The notes: generated from the sequence alone by a model not told the origin. A stretch of 64,000 nt of DNA from Pseudobacter ginsenosidimutans (GCF_007970185.1 NZ_CP042431.1:4092001-4156000); one strand, 5' to 3'. Counted from the first letter of the stretch, positions 9,244 through 17,954 are shown. Program-made: numbers and translations.

Positions 9244-11526
9244 ATGAAAGTAGATACAAACAGTGCAGGAGGCAAACGTTCATTTGTGAACCGGGAATTG
9301 AAGGCCGATCTGATTGTGACAGGTGGAGGTCTCTCCGGTGTGTGCGGCGCTATCACGGCAGCGCGCCAGGGATGTAAAGTTGTACTGGTGCAGGACAGGC
9401 CTGTGCTTGGTGGTAATTGCAGCAGTGAAGTACGCTTATGGATATTGGGCGCCACTTCACATATGGGCAATAACAACCGGTGGGCACGGGAAGGCGGTGT
9501 GGTAGATGAGATACTCGTGGAGAATACTTATCGGAATCCGGAAGGGAATCCTGTAATACTGGACATGATACTGCTGGATAAAGTGGTAAGCGAACCCAAT
9601 ATCACCTTATTGCTGAATACTGCCGTATATGAAGTTGAAAAGAAAGATGCTGATACCATTCAATCGCTGAAAGCGTTTTGCAGTCAGAACCAGACGGAGT
9701 ACATTTTATCAGCTCCCTTATATTGCGATGCATCCGGAGATGGCGTAGTAGGATTTCTGGCAGGTGCTGCCTTCCGCATGGGAGCAGAAAGCATGGATGA
9801 GTTCGGAGAAAAATTTGCGCCATCCAAAGAATATGGTGAACTGCTGGGACATACCTTATATTTTTATAGCAAGGATACAGGCAGGCCTGTCAACTTCATT
9901 CCGCCTGCCTTTGCGCTGAACGATATCACGAAGATCCCGAGATTCAAAACTTTCAATGCGCATGATTTCGGATGTAAATTGTGGTGGATCGAGTATGGCG
10001 GAAGGTTAGATACTGTACACGATACCGAGCAGATCAAATGGGAACTCTGGAAGGTCATCTATGGTGTTTGGAATTATATAAAAAACTCTGGCAAATTTCC
10101 GGAAGCCGCTAATCTTACGCTCGAATGGGTGGGCACAATTCCCGGGAAAAGGGAGAGTCGCAGGTTTGAAGGCGATTACATGCTGGTGCAACAGGACATT
10201 GTTGGGCAACGCACGCATGAGGATGCTGTGGCATTTGGCGGCTGGAGTATCGATCTGCATCCTGCGGATGGTGTATTCAGTGAGAAGCCGGGCTGCAACC
10301 AATGGCATTCAAAAGGTATTTATCAGATCCCTTACCGCAGTTTGTACAGTAAGAATATCAAAAACCTTTTCCTGGCGGGTCGCAACATCAGCGCTTCACA
10401 TGTTGCTTTCGGATCAACGCGCGTAATGGCCACGGCGGCTTATGTGTCTCAGGCTGTAGGAATGTCCGCTGCTCTTTGTAAAGAAAAAAATATACTACCC
10501 GCTGCTATCATTCGGGAAGGACATATCGAAACGCTGCAAAAAAGATTATTGAAAACCGGTCAGTATATCCCGGGAATGATCCTGGCCGATGAATCAGATA
10601 AATTATCATCTGCCGTGATCAGAGCTTCCAGCGAACTTGAGTTGAAAGAATTGCCGGAGAGTGGATTCCTGAAGACACTGGAGCTCTCACTCGCTCAGAT
10701 GGTTCCCCTGAAAGCTGGAATAATAGAAAACTTTGTTTTGCATGTTGATGCTGAAGAGGAAACGAATCTTGAATTTGAATTGCGTGTGAGCAGCAAAGCT
10801 GGCAACCATACACCAGATATCACAATCGGCAGAAAGATATTGCCGGTCCATCCCGGTCGCAACTGCTTGCAGCTGGATTTCGATGCAGAGATGAAGGAGG
10901 CAGGATATGCATTCCTCACCATCATGAAAAATCCAAAAGTGAAATTGCATCATAGCCGAAAGAGGTTAACTGGTGTGCTGTCTGTTTTCAATACCGTGAA
11001 CAAGGCTGTGTCTAATTATGGAAAACAAACGCCTCCGGAACATATCGGTATGGACACATTCGAATTCTGGTGCCCGCAACGAAGACCCGAAGGGCATAAT
11101 ATTGCTTTCAAATACCCGGCTGGAATAAACCTGTTCGGAGCAGAGAATATTCGCAATGGCATCGACAGACCTACCTGGCAACCCAATGCCTGGGTGGCGG
11201 ACTGGAATGATCCCCATCCTCAATTGACCATCAGTTGGAAAGAGCCCCAAACCATCAATCAGATCGATCTTTTTTTCGATGCCGATTATGATCATCCCAT
11301 GGAATCGGTACTGATGCATCATCCTGAAACAGCAATGCCTTTTTGTGTAAGGAATTATCGAATCAAAGATGAAAAAGGGAATGTGATTGCAGAGAAAAAT
11401 GACAATTACCAAACACATAATGCTATCAAACTAAATCAACCTGTAGTGACAGGTAAACTGATCATTGAAGTGGAGCATCCTTCTGCAGATGTCCCTGCGG
11501 CGGTCTTTTCGGTAAGATGCTATTGA
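9244..11526 (+). CDS. FAD-dependent oxidoreductase (FAD_oxidored family)
   Basis: This 760-residue protein has no signal peptide and so is probably cytoplasmic. ATG 9244 is preferred to the TTG at 9235. A dinucleotide-binding motif (DLIVTGGGLSGVCG, about residues 22-35) is followed by LVQDRPVLGGNCSSEVR, the pattern of the PF12831 group. A second FAD-contacting motif near residue 375 reads LFLAGRNISASHVAFGSTR. The last 220 residues or so form an extra beta-rich domain. It follows three predicted secreted glycan enzymes, with a 28-base gap from the GH2 gene. Such proteins recur in glycan loci and may oxidise a released sugar or glycoside; the reaction is not known to me. Confidence 0.82.
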   Translation: MKVDTNSAGGKRSFVNRELKADLIVTGGGLSGVCGAITAARQGCKVVLVQDRPVLGGNCSSEVRLWILGATSHMGNNNRWAREGGVVDEILVENTYRNPEGNPVILDMILLDKVVSEPNITLLLNTAVYEVEKKDADTIQSLKAFCSQNQTEYILSAPLYCDASGDGVVGFLAGAAFRMGAESMDEFGEKFAPSKEYGELLGHTLYFYSKDTGRPVNFIPPAFALNDITKIPRFKTFNAHDFGCKLWWIEYGGRLDTVHDTEQIKWELWKVIYGVWNYIKNSGKFPEAANLTLEWVGTIPGKRESRRFEGDYMLVQQDIVGQRTHEDAVAFGGWSIDLHPADGVFSEKPGCNQWHSKGIYQIPYRSLYSKNIKNLFLAGRNISASHVAFGSTRVMATAAYVSQAVGMSAALCKEKNILPAAIIREGHIETLQKRLLKTGQYIPGMILADESDKLSSAVIRASSELELKELPESGFLKTLELSLAQMVPLKAGIIENFVLHVDAEEETNLEFELRVSSKAGNHTPDITIGRKILPVHPGRNCLQLDFDAEMKEAGYAFLTIMKNPKVKLHHSRKRLTGVLSVFNTVNKAVSNYGKQTPPEHIGMDTFEFWCPQRRPEGHNIAFKYPAGINLFGAENIRNGIDRPTWQPNAWVADWNDPHPQLTISWKEPQTINQIDLFFDADYDHPMESVLMHHPETAMPFCVRNYRIKDEKGNVIAEKNDNYQTHNAIKLNQPVVTGKLIIEVEHPSADVPAAVFSVRCY

Positions 11527-11668
11527 TCATGGGCTTTCCCTGCCCGGAAGTTTTTATTTCCTGATGAGCAATTGCAAAGGTGCCTGCGATGTGTTTGTGG
11601 ACTTTCCTATACATAACAGTTTGTGGCTAATCCGCTTCCAGACTTAGTTTCGTATTATCCTTTTTCAT

Positions 11669-11685
11669 TTCACATGGTATGTGAA
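11669..11685. promoter_or_regulatory. 17-base inverted repeat upstream of the DUF6766 gene
   Basis: TTCACAT-ggt-ATGTGAA is a perfect 7-base inverted repeat ending 26 bases before the start at 11712. Its size and place fit a dimeric regulator site, but the spacing is too tight for a CRP site. It could be chance or a small RNA hairpin. Confidence 0.3.
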
Positions 11686-11711
11686 TTTTAGTGATCCGGG
11701 AAAAAGCCACG

Positions 11712-12368
11712 ATGATAAAATTTATCCGGAACAATAGTTTATCGGTGGTTTTCCTGTTATTATTCCTGCTAGCCATCGCCGGACAGTTCTTTACAGGTAT
11801 GAGCGAACACAATAAAGACAGGACCGAAGATGGAGAAGTTCCGCTGAGCGCCGGTGAATATCTCCATTCCGGTCATTTCATTCAGGCCACCTTTGAAAAC
11901 TGGGAAAGCGAATTCCTGCAAATGGCATTGTTTGTTATACTGACTATTTTCCTCTATCAGAAAGGCTCTTCAGAATCCAAAACATTCGAGGGAGATGAAG
12001 AAGTGGACAGAGAACCAGATCCCAACCGCGAAGGCGCTCCCTGGCCGGTGAGAAAAGGAGGTTGGATACTGGCGCTCTATAAACATTCACTGAGTATCGC
12101 GTTGCTGGTATTATTCATCCTGTCTTTTACTTTGCATCTTTATGGAAGCCTTAAGGATGAGAATGAACACCTGGCGGGGAAAGGATTGCCTCCGGAATCA
12201 ATGAGTAAGTATATTACTGAAAGCCGTTTCTGGTTTGAGTCTTTCCAGAACTGGCAAAGTGAGTTCCTGTCGGTTTTTGCAATTGTAGTGTTGTCTGTTT
12301 TTCTGAGACAGAAGGGATCTCCGCAATCCAAGCCTGTTGATGCCCCCGATGATGAAACAGGAGAATGA
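11712..12368 (+). CDS. DUF6766 family membrane protein
   Basis: This 218-residue protein is read from ATG 11712; the GTG at 11691 would add seven residues ahead of a natural N-terminus. It has four membrane segments in two similar halves. Each half has a helix (NNSLSVVFLLLFLLAIAG and KHSLSIALLVLFILSF), a polar loop ending in F-NW-SEFL, and a second helix ending FL-QKGS--SK. The repeat implies an internal duplication. The sequence matches what I remember of DUF6766, a family without a known function. It stands alone on the plus strand, with a 17-base palindrome just upstream. Confidence 0.78.
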   Translation: MIKFIRNNSLSVVFLLLFLLAIAGQFFTGMSEHNKDRTEDGEVPLSAGEYLHSGHFIQATFENWESEFLQMALFVILTIFLYQKGSSESKTFEGDEEVDREPDPNREGAPWPVRKGGWILALYKHSLSIALLVLFILSFTLHLYGSLKDENEHLAGKGLPPESMSKYITESRFWFESFQNWQSEFLSVFAIVVLSVFLRQKGSPQSKPVDAPDDETGE

Positions 12369-12378
12369 ATTGGTTCGG

Positions 12379-12645
12379 CTAATGAGTTTTCCTGCTGTAT
12401 TTTATTGTCAGGGCAATGATCGCGATATTCAACCCCAGTGATACTGCATTCGAGATGATAATGATCATATCTTTTTTCTGGATTCCATAAAGTATCCAAA
12501 GGATAAGGCCGACCAGCAGCACTGCCATCATGCCAATAGATAATTGCTCCGCCTTCTTTTCTTTAAATAGTTTAACTAATTGGGGAAGCAGGTAAAGTCC
12601 TGTTCCCACGCTGGCTGCTATACCAGTTATTTGTGTAATGTCCAT
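12379..12645 (-). CDS. SemiSWEET family sugar transporter
   Basis: This 88-residue protein consists of three membrane helices, the size and topology of bacterial SemiSWEETs, which work as dimers to pass small sugars through the inner membrane. The PQ motif appears in TGLYLLPQLVKLFKEKKAEQLS (residues 16-37), followed by two hydrophobic helices (about 39-56 and 61-80). It is transcribed toward the DUF6766 gene and ends 10 bases from it. Some proteins of this PQ-loop kind may carry other solutes, so the substrate is inferred from the family alone. Confidence 0.85.
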   Translation of the reverse strand: MDITQITGIAASVGTGLYLLPQLVKLFKEKKAEQLSIGMMAVLLVGLILWILYGIQKKDMIIIISNAVSLGLNIAIIALTIKYSRKTH

Positions 12646-12692
12646 GAAGGTGTGGCATTTATTTTATTCCTGAATTAGCGAAAATGTTGGTT

Positions 12693-12890
12693 ATGCCCTC
12701 AACTGTTATCGCATCTTTCAGTTATGATGAAACAGCTCAAACCCTCCTGATACAATTCGTTTCAGGAAGCAGGTACCTGTATTACCGGGTTCCGAAACAG
12801 GTTGTGGAGGAATTCAAAAGATACAGGGAGAAGGGAGTATTCTATAATCTGCATGTAAATGGCAAATTCTCCTTTTCCAAAATTCAATAG
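12693..12890 (+). CDS. KTSC domain protein
   Basis: This is a 65-residue cytoplasmic protein from ATG 12693; ATG 12684 would add three residues. It is made up almost entirely of a KTSC domain, recognised from the order S-I-SF-YD---TL-I-F-SG--Y-Y--VP and a final YNLHVNGKFSF. The name comes from a KTSC motif in other members; here the matching place near the C-terminus reads GKFSFSK, so the cysteine is absent. KTSC domains occur alone or beside lysyl-tRNA synthetase-like and phage proteins, and their role is unknown. The domain call is good; I infer no function. Confidence 0.75.
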   Translation: MPSTVIASFSYDETAQTLLIQFVSGSRYLYYRVPKQVVEEFKRYREKGVFYNLHVNGKFSFSKIQ

Positions 12891-13001
12891 ATATGATTCG
12901 CATAGGCTCAAACCATATGCCATGTGAAACTCTTCCTGGGCGCCTTTAATGGCAATGAACCGGTTGGGGCGGTTCCCACCCAATCAGCCATAATTCAGGC
13001 T

Positions 13002-13032
13002 TTTGCGGGATAATCCTTTTTTCATTATTTCG
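13002..13032 (+). promoter_or_regulatory. possible Bacteroidota promoter for the nucleosidase gene
   Basis: TTTG (13002-13005), a 19-base spacer and TTATTTCG (13025-13032) nearly match TTTG-n19-TAnnTTTG. Transcription would begin at about the ATG at 13037, which favours the in-frame ATG at 13061 as the real start. Confidence 0.35.
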
Positions 13033-13036
13033 CGTA

Positions 13037-13624
13037 ATGGAAAAATGGACCCGTATACTGATGAACCGATTCTCCCTGGAAGAAACATTGTTCGTATTTG
13101 CCCTGGAAGCTGAAGCCGGTGATCATTTCAATGGCGTGAATAAACTGGTCACTGGAATAGGAAAAGTGAATGCAGCATTCAGTCTTACCAGATCGATCTA
13201 TCAGCTCAGACCCAAACTCATCGTGAATCTCGGATCTGCCGGCAGCAATCATTTCAACAGGGGAGAATTGATATGCTGCACCAGTTTTGTTCAGCGGGAT
13301 ATGGATGTAAGAGGATTGGGCTTCGCTTTGTATGAAACGCCATTCTCCGGTATGCCCCCCGTTCTGGACCATGGATTGAAATTAGAAGGAATTCCCGAAG
13401 GGATCTGTGGTACAGGCGATAGTTTTGAAATGAACCACGCTACCACCGCTTATAACCTTGTAGATATGGAAGCTTTTCCACTGGCCATGATCGCACAAAG
13501 GGAAGCTATTCCTTTTCTCTGCCTGAAATATATATCCGACGGCGCTGATGGTGCGGCTCCTGAAGACTGGTCTGTTCACGTACACCGCGCTGCTGCGGCA
13601 TTCAGTGATCTGCTGCTCGGATAA
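13037..13624 (+). CDS. MTA/SAH nucleosidase-like protein (PNP/UDP phosphorylase family)
   Basis: This 195-residue cytoplasmic protein belongs to the purine nucleoside phosphorylase / 5'-methylthioadenosine nucleosidase fold. The motifs in order are FALEAEAGDHF, VTGIGKVNAA, LIVNLGSAG, then NLVDMEAFPLA, which corresponds to the substrate-binding V-ME segment of MTA/SAH nucleosidase. It ends with LKYISDGAD, whose Asp aligns with the catalytic Asp of the family. At 195 residues it is shorter than the usual 230 or so. The in-frame ATG at 13061 (codon 9) is a credible alternative start. Cleavage of methylthioadenosine or S-adenosylhomocysteine is likely, though futalosine and other nucleosides are possible. 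It is not obviously in an operon. Confidence 0.8.
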   Translation: MEKWTRILMNRFSLEETLFVFALEAEAGDHFNGVNKLVTGIGKVNAAFSLTRSIYQLRPKLIVNLGSAGSNHFNRGELICCTSFVQRDMDVRGLGFALYETPFSGMPPVLDHGLKLEGIPEGICGTGDSFEMNHATTAYNLVDMEAFPLAMIAQREAIPFLCLKYISDGADGAAPEDWSVHVHRAAAAFSDLLLG

Positions 13625-13679
13625 AACGCTTTTTTTCAGGCCTGCTTTGAATTTTATTTAAAGATTTCTAAATTGGGAG

Positions 13680-15563
13680 ATGAGGAAAATTCTATGTCTC
13701 CAGGCTGCTTTTTCTTTACTGCTTGTAGCAGTTCATGCGCAACAGATCAGGATCGATTCCCTCCTTTCAGAGCTCAGCAAAGCAAAAGAAGATACCAATA
13801 AAGTGATACTGTACCGGATGCTTGCGGGATCAGTACTGAATACCGATCCTGAAAAAGCTATAGCCTTCGGGAAGGCAGGCGTGCAGCTGGGAAAACAATT
13901 GGGATACCACAAAGGCGTGGCCGGTTGTTACCTGAACCTCTCAGCTGCCTTCAGCAGCGGTTCAAAACTGGACTCAGGGCTCCTGTATATAGACACGGCC
14001 ATCATCTGGTCTAAAAAAGTGGGAGAGCCGAACCGCCTGGCGCTGGCATTCCTCAACCGGGCGGATATGCATATGCAATTCCGCCATCTCAAACAATCAC
14101 TCATCGATTGCGATACAGCGCTTCATTATGCGGAACTGGCAAATAACAATGATCGCAGGGCCCGCATCCTGCAAACCATCGGATCGGTTTACTTCCTGCA
14201 GGACAGGTTCAATGAAAGCCGCGATTACTATGAAAGAGCCGGCAAATTATACAATGAGGCCGGTAACAAAAGAATGTCTGCCATCATCCTGAACAATATT
14301 GGAAATGTGTACAAGAACACAAAGGAATATGCTGCGGCAGTAGAGAATTTTGATAGTGCGATCCGGTTGGCGATGGACATCAACGACCAGTTGAATCTTT
14401 CCATGTACTACGGAAATAAGAGTGATGCTTATACCCGGGCTGAACAATACGATAAAGCTGAACAAAGTGCAACAAAGGCCATGGAATATGCAACACAGCT
14501 CAACAATGATGTACAGAAAGGAATTGCCTATAATTATTTGGGACAGATCTATCTGAAGCAGGCAAAATACGCGTAGTCTGTTCAGGCGGCATCGCAGGCG
14601 TTAGAAATTTTCCGTAATGAGGGATTACTGGAAGAGCAGCATACCGCAGCGGAGATCATTTCTGAAGCCTATTCGCGCCAGGGTAATCATGCCGGCGCAT
14701 ATGAATACCTGCTGAAAAGCAAACAGCTCGGTGATTCACTGGCCAGGCAGAAATATGATGAGGAGATCGCATCCATGCAAACAGCCTTCAAAGTGGAAGA
14801 GAAGAATAATGAAATAGCGTTGTTGAATAAAGACAGGCAATTGCAGGAACAGCGCCTGTTCCGTCAGCGGATCATCATCATTGGGGCTCTGACGCTGATG
14901 GGACTTGCTATTGCGGGCATCTTCCTCATCAGGAGCCGTCAGCGTCTCCGTCAGCAAATGAAGGAGATGGAATTGCGCAACAGCATTGCGGCCGATCTGC
15001 ATGATGAAGTGGGCAGTTCACTCAGTAGTATTTACATGTTGAGCGAAATGGCTTCTTCCGGGAAAACAAGTACTGCCTCACAACAGGAAATGCTGCATAA
15101 AGTAACCAGTTATTCCAAAGAAACGATGGACAGGATGGGAGATATCGTTTGGATGATCAAACCCAGGAGTGAAGATGGCCAGGACCTGCAGGAACGGATG
15201 CAACGGTTTCTATTTGAAATGTGCAATAGTAGAAATATCAATGGGCATTTCGATAGGGATGCTTTACAACAAATAAAATTAAGCATGCCACAGAAAAAGG
15301 CTTTATACCTGATCTTCAAGGAAGCAGTGAACAATGCCCTGAAATATGCCAACACGGAAAATATCAGTGTGCAGATTTCAAAGAAAGATCATTCTGTAGA
15401 ACTGGTGGTCTCAGATGATGGCATTGGTTTCGATCCTGAAAAGATCAAAAAGGGAAGCGGACTGAACAATATGATGAACAGGTCAAAGGAGTTGGGAGGC
15501 GAGACCATCATCAGTTCCGTTGCCGGTTCCGGAACCAGAGTGATCAGCCGCATTCCGCTATAA
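13680..15563 (+). pseudogene. TPR sensor histidine kinase interrupted by an in-frame TAG
   Basis: One frame runs from ATG 13680 to TAA 15563 (627 residues) except for TAG at 14574-14576 (codon 299). The first part has a signal peptide (residues 1-20, ending VHA-QQ) and tetratricopeptide repeats (about 40-298). After the stop the frame continues without a break with a further TPR-like segment (SVQAASQALEIF), a coiled coil, a membrane helix and the kinase. Read as one protein this is the usual TPR-TM-HisKA_3-HATPase sensor of Bacteroidota. The TAG would be CAG (Gln) with one C-to-T change. The response regulator at 15631 is its obvious partner. A sequencing error, true nonsense mutation or readthrough would all give this picture. 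The disrupted-gene reading is firm; the cause is open. Confidence 0.85.
14775..15563 (+). CDS. histidine kinase half of the interrupted sensor
   Basis: From the first ATG after the internal TAG, a 262-residue product remains. It has a coiled coil (about 5-32), one membrane helix (about 34-53), a HisKA_3 dimerisation domain with the phospho-acceptor His76 in AADLHDEVGSSLSSI, and an ATPase domain with the N box FKEAVNNALKYA and G boxes DDGIGFD and KGSGLNNMMNR. All motifs needed for phosphorylation are present. If expressed alone it would have no TPR sensor domain and could be unregulated. Whether translation restarts here cannot be seen; no strong ribosome binding site precedes the ATG. Confidence 0.6.
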   Translation: MQTAFKVEEKNNEIALLNKDRQLQEQRLFRQRIIIIGALTLMGLAIAGIFLIRSRQRLRQQMKEMELRNSIAADLHDEVGSSLSSIYMLSEMASSGKTSTASQQEMLHKVTSYSKETMDRMGDIVWMIKPRSEDGQDLQERMQRFLFEMCNSRNINGHFDRDALQQIKLSMPQKKALYLIFKEAVNNALKYANTENISVQISKKDHSVELVVSDDGIGFDPEKIKKGSGLNNMMNRSKELGGETIISSVAGSGTRVISRIPL

Positions 15564-15630
15564 TGGCCGGGTAACCCTATTTCGCTATTGCAGAAGTTGG
15601 GAAGCATTTCAAATTTGTAAAAAAATACAC

Positions 15631-16266
15631 TTGATACGCGTTGTCATATTCGAGGATAATAAACATTTGCGAAATACCCTGGAGGTTTTGCTTGGGGCCG
15701 CTGAAGGATTTTCCTGTGTGGGATCCTTCTCTGATTGTAATGACCTGCTGAATAAGCTGGACGGTACTCCCTGCGATATAGCGCTGATGGATATCGAAAT
15801 GCCGGGCATGAACGGCATTGAAGCTACCCGCCTGATCAGGCAACATTTCCCTTCCGTTCATATCCTGATACAAACAGCTTTCTTTGACGATAATTATATT
15901 TTCAATGCCATTTGTGCAGGGGCTTCGGGTTATATCCTGAAAACAACATCGCCGGAGGCTTACCTGGAAGCGTTAAGCGAAGTGGAGTCGGGTGGTTCAC
16001 CCATGACGCCAGGAGTGGCCAGGCGGATGCTGGAACTTTTCCGCGATCATCTGCATCCCACCGTTGCTGTGGATTATCAGCTTACACAAAGGGAAAAAGA
16101 AATATTGCAAATGCTCGTAAGCGGAAAAAGCTATAAAATGATCGCTGCTGCTTCAGGCATTGCCATGGATACAGTGAAGTCGCATATCAGGAATATCTAT
16201 GCGAAACTGCATGTAAATTCCGGTACAGAAGCAGTTTCAAAAGCTATCCGCGACAGACTGGTCTGA
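15631..16266 (+). CDS. NarL/FixJ-type response regulator
   Basis: This 211-residue regulator has a receiver domain (residues 2-120) with acidic pair Glu8-Asp9, phospho-acceptor Asp54 in ALMDIEMPG, and the Lys of YILKTTSPE. A LuxR-type helix-turn-helix (about 145-205) starts at LTQREKEILQML and includes DTVKSHIRNIYAKL. The start is taken as TTG 15631, because it is directly followed by the receiver's first strand (IRVVIFED) and there is no ATG in frame close upstream. It lies 67 bases after the histidine kinase and should receive phosphate from it, so the TAG in the kinase gene bears on its control. Confidence 0.9.
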   Translation: MIRVVIFEDNKHLRNTLEVLLGAAEGFSCVGSFSDCNDLLNKLDGTPCDIALMDIEMPGMNGIEATRLIRQHFPSVHILIQTAFFDDNYIFNAICAGASGYILKTTSPEAYLEALSEVESGGSPMTPGVARRMLELFRDHLHPTVAVDYQLTQREKEILQMLVSGKSYKMIAAASGIAMDTVKSHIRNIYAKLHVNSGTEAVSKAIRDRLV

Positions 16267-16302
16267 AATAATTCATTCTCCTTCAGCCTTTAGCATTGGC
16301 TG

Positions 16303-16563
16303 ATGCCTGCCGGAAGAATGGCGCTGACCAATTATATTTCTCAAAGCGTGATTTGCGTAATGATCTTTCATGGAATAGGTTGGGGACTGGGTGGCAAAGT
16401 GGGGCCTGCTGTTTTTATTCCCATGATCATTGCCATTTATACGTTTCAGGTATTGATCAGCAACTCCTGGTTCCGGTTTTTCAGTTTCGGTCCGCTTGAA
16501 TGGATCTGGAGAATACTCACTTACGGACGATTACTATCTCTGATAAAAAAAGAAAAAGGGTAA
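16303..16563 (+). pseudogene. C-terminal remnant of a DUF418 (YeiB-like) membrane protein
   Basis: The 86 codons match only the last part of DUF418: the GRMALTNYISQS segment, a hydrophobic stretch, and the closing FGPLEWIWRILTYGRL. A whole YeiB-like protein has roughly 350-400 residues and many membrane helices. Here the frame upstream meets a TAG within 20 bases and no DUF418 sequence precedes it, so more than three quarters of the gene is gone. The break lies in the 36 bases after the response regulator stop at 16266. Its TAA overlaps the next start (TAATG). It may still be translated as a two-helix membrane peptide, but I treat it as a relic. Confidence 0.7.
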
Positions 16564-16976
16564 TGAGTGGAATACATTTTTTACTGATAGGTATAGCACT
16601 GTTCGGCTTTCTGCCGCTGGCCATTGTACTGTATAAGAAAAGACTGGTGAAGAAAATGCTGACAACAGGACTGAAAGCCAAAGGAACGATTTACAATATC
16701 CGAAGAACCTTGCGTAGCCCGCAACAGGATATCGTTTCCTATTTTTTCCATGCGGAAGATGGAAAAAGATACACGGGCATACTTACTACCGGACCGGCTG
16801 TTTATGCCGCAGGTGATGTACTGGATATTTACTACCTGCGGAATAATCCAAAAAGGAGTACGGTGAAAGGAGCGTGGGGATCTCCTGTGATCTTTGTGTT
16901 TGTTATCATCATCGCAATTGCTGTATTGTTCATGACGTATAAACTATATGAAATGGTGGGTGCAGGGCAGTTGTAA
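16563..16976 (+). CDS. DUF3592-like membrane protein
   Basis: This is a 137-residue protein from ATG 16563, which overlaps the preceding stop as TAATG. It has a membrane helix at residues 4-22, a soluble beta-rich middle (KAKGTIYNIRR, then VSYFFHAEDGKRYTG and GDVLDIYYLRNNPKRS), and a second helix at about 105-125. The middle, with its phrase on converting a value and the D-Y-NP-- ending, is the DUF3592 pattern, a family of unknown role in many bacteria. A hairpin terminator follows at 16986. The overlapping start suggests it once formed a pair with an intact DUF418 gene. Confidence 0.65.
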   Translation: MSGIHFLLIGIALFGFLPLAIVLYKKRLVKKMLTTGLKAKGTIYNIRRTLRSPQQDIVSYFFHAEDGKRYTGILTTGPAVYAAGDVLDIYYLRNNPKRSTVKGAWGSPVIFVFVIIIAIAVLFMTYKLYEMVGAGQL

Positions 16977-16985
16977 TACGAAAAG

Positions 16986-17015
16986 AAAAATGCACCAACG
17001 CGGTTGATGCATTTT
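16986..17015. terminator. bidirectional hairpin terminator
   Basis: AAAATGCA-c-CAAC / GTTG-a-TGCATTTT forms a stem with one mismatch and loop GCG, with A-rich 5' and T-rich 3' sides. It lies between the DUF3592-like gene and the DUF4198 gene, which converge on it, and can serve both. Confidence 0.7.
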
Positions 17016-17040
17016 CTGTTTTGACTGATGATGATAAAGT

Positions 17041-17742
17041 TTATTTGTTCACCTGAACACAGTGTGTTACCAGGTGTGTAACAGACTTGTATGATTTTCC
17101 GTTATGGGTGCCAGGGGTTTTCAGGACCTTCACGGCTTCCAGCATATGTGTACCGGATTGCACGGGCCTGCAAACCACTTTTCCTTCTTCATTGCTGTAC
17201 ATGGTCTTCTCCCAGCCGTCAGGTGAAGCAACCATTACCTTGGTTTTTGCTACGGGCTGACCTTCCATGAATACCTGGAGATCCAATGGAGATGCCAGTT
17301 TGCCGGCAGCAACAGGAACTACGGACAAAAAAGTGGATTTGGCCAGTGATGATGCTGAAGCTTTTCCCACATTCACGGAAGCTGTTGCATAATATTCTAT
17401 TTTTCCTTCATTGTATACATCGGCCACAGTGTGTGCAACAGACAGGGTATAGTTGCCATCTGAGGATGGGGTGAATTCTCCCAGGTAATGGTTCCCTGCA
17501 TCCTTCAATGTGATCTTCTGCCGGTTGCCTGCCGGATCGGTAACAAAAAGCTCGATGTCTTTCATATTGCTGAACCAATTGGCCACAGAATCCCTTTCAT
17601 TGTCGGAGAACTCTCCCAGGTATACCCGTACATGGTGTGCCTTGCTCTTGTTCCCTTTTGCTTCGGTTTCGATCCAGAGCGCGTGTGCCGAGGCTGCAAA
17701 TGCAATAAGGACCAGGGCCAGACTGATTGTTATCTTTTTCAT
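17041..17742 (-). CDS. DUF4198 domain secreted protein
   Basis: This 233-residue protein has a signal peptide (MKKITISLALVLIAFAASA) followed at once by HALWIETE. An N-terminal His and Trp of this kind is typical of the DUF4198 group, which is often found near nickel, cobalt or TonB-linked metal uptake genes and may bind metal. The rest is two beta-sandwich-like parts: FTPSSDGNYTLSVAHT near residue 90-107, and a carboxypeptidase-regulatory-like C-terminal part with VFMEGQPVAKTKVMV and EEGKVVCRPV. No metal transporter lies beside it here. The domain call is fair; the metal role is from the family. Confidence 0.75.
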   Translation of the reverse strand: MKKITISLALVLIAFAASAHALWIETEAKGNKSKAHHVRVYLGEFSDNERDSVANWFSNMKDIELFVTDPAGNRQKITLKDAGNHYLGEFTPSSDGNYTLSVAHTVADVYNEGKIEYYATASVNVGKASASSLAKSTFLSVVPVAAGKLASPLDLQVFMEGQPVAKTKVMVASPDGWEKTMYSNEEGKVVCRPVQSGTHMLEAVKVLKTPGTHNGKSYKSVTHLVTHCVQVNK

Positions 17743-17954
17743 GGTGGTTGAATGAAGATTGGTTTTAGTATGTGTGCAAAGTTGCAGGTCGGGATGGATT
17801 GCAGGGAGCCGGATTGGGAATTACTGTTTACGCAAAACGGAAACTGCCGGGAATTAAGTAGAAAGTTTTTGTTAATTTTGAAACTGGACCAGCCACAGTT
17901 CTTTTGTATATGTCTATACGGTTTTCCTACTTAGTCATCCTTTAAACTTTTCTT

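Noticed and set aside
13646-13676. Promoter TTTG-n19-TAAATTGG for the histidine kinase
   Set aside because: It has one mismatch and would start transcription at or after the ATG at 13680, which is needed for the signal peptide.
17826-17838. Second LacI-type operator around TTTACGCAAA
   Set aside because: The flanks do not match TGTAAACGTTTGCA and similar short palindromes occur inside coding regions, so it is likely chance.
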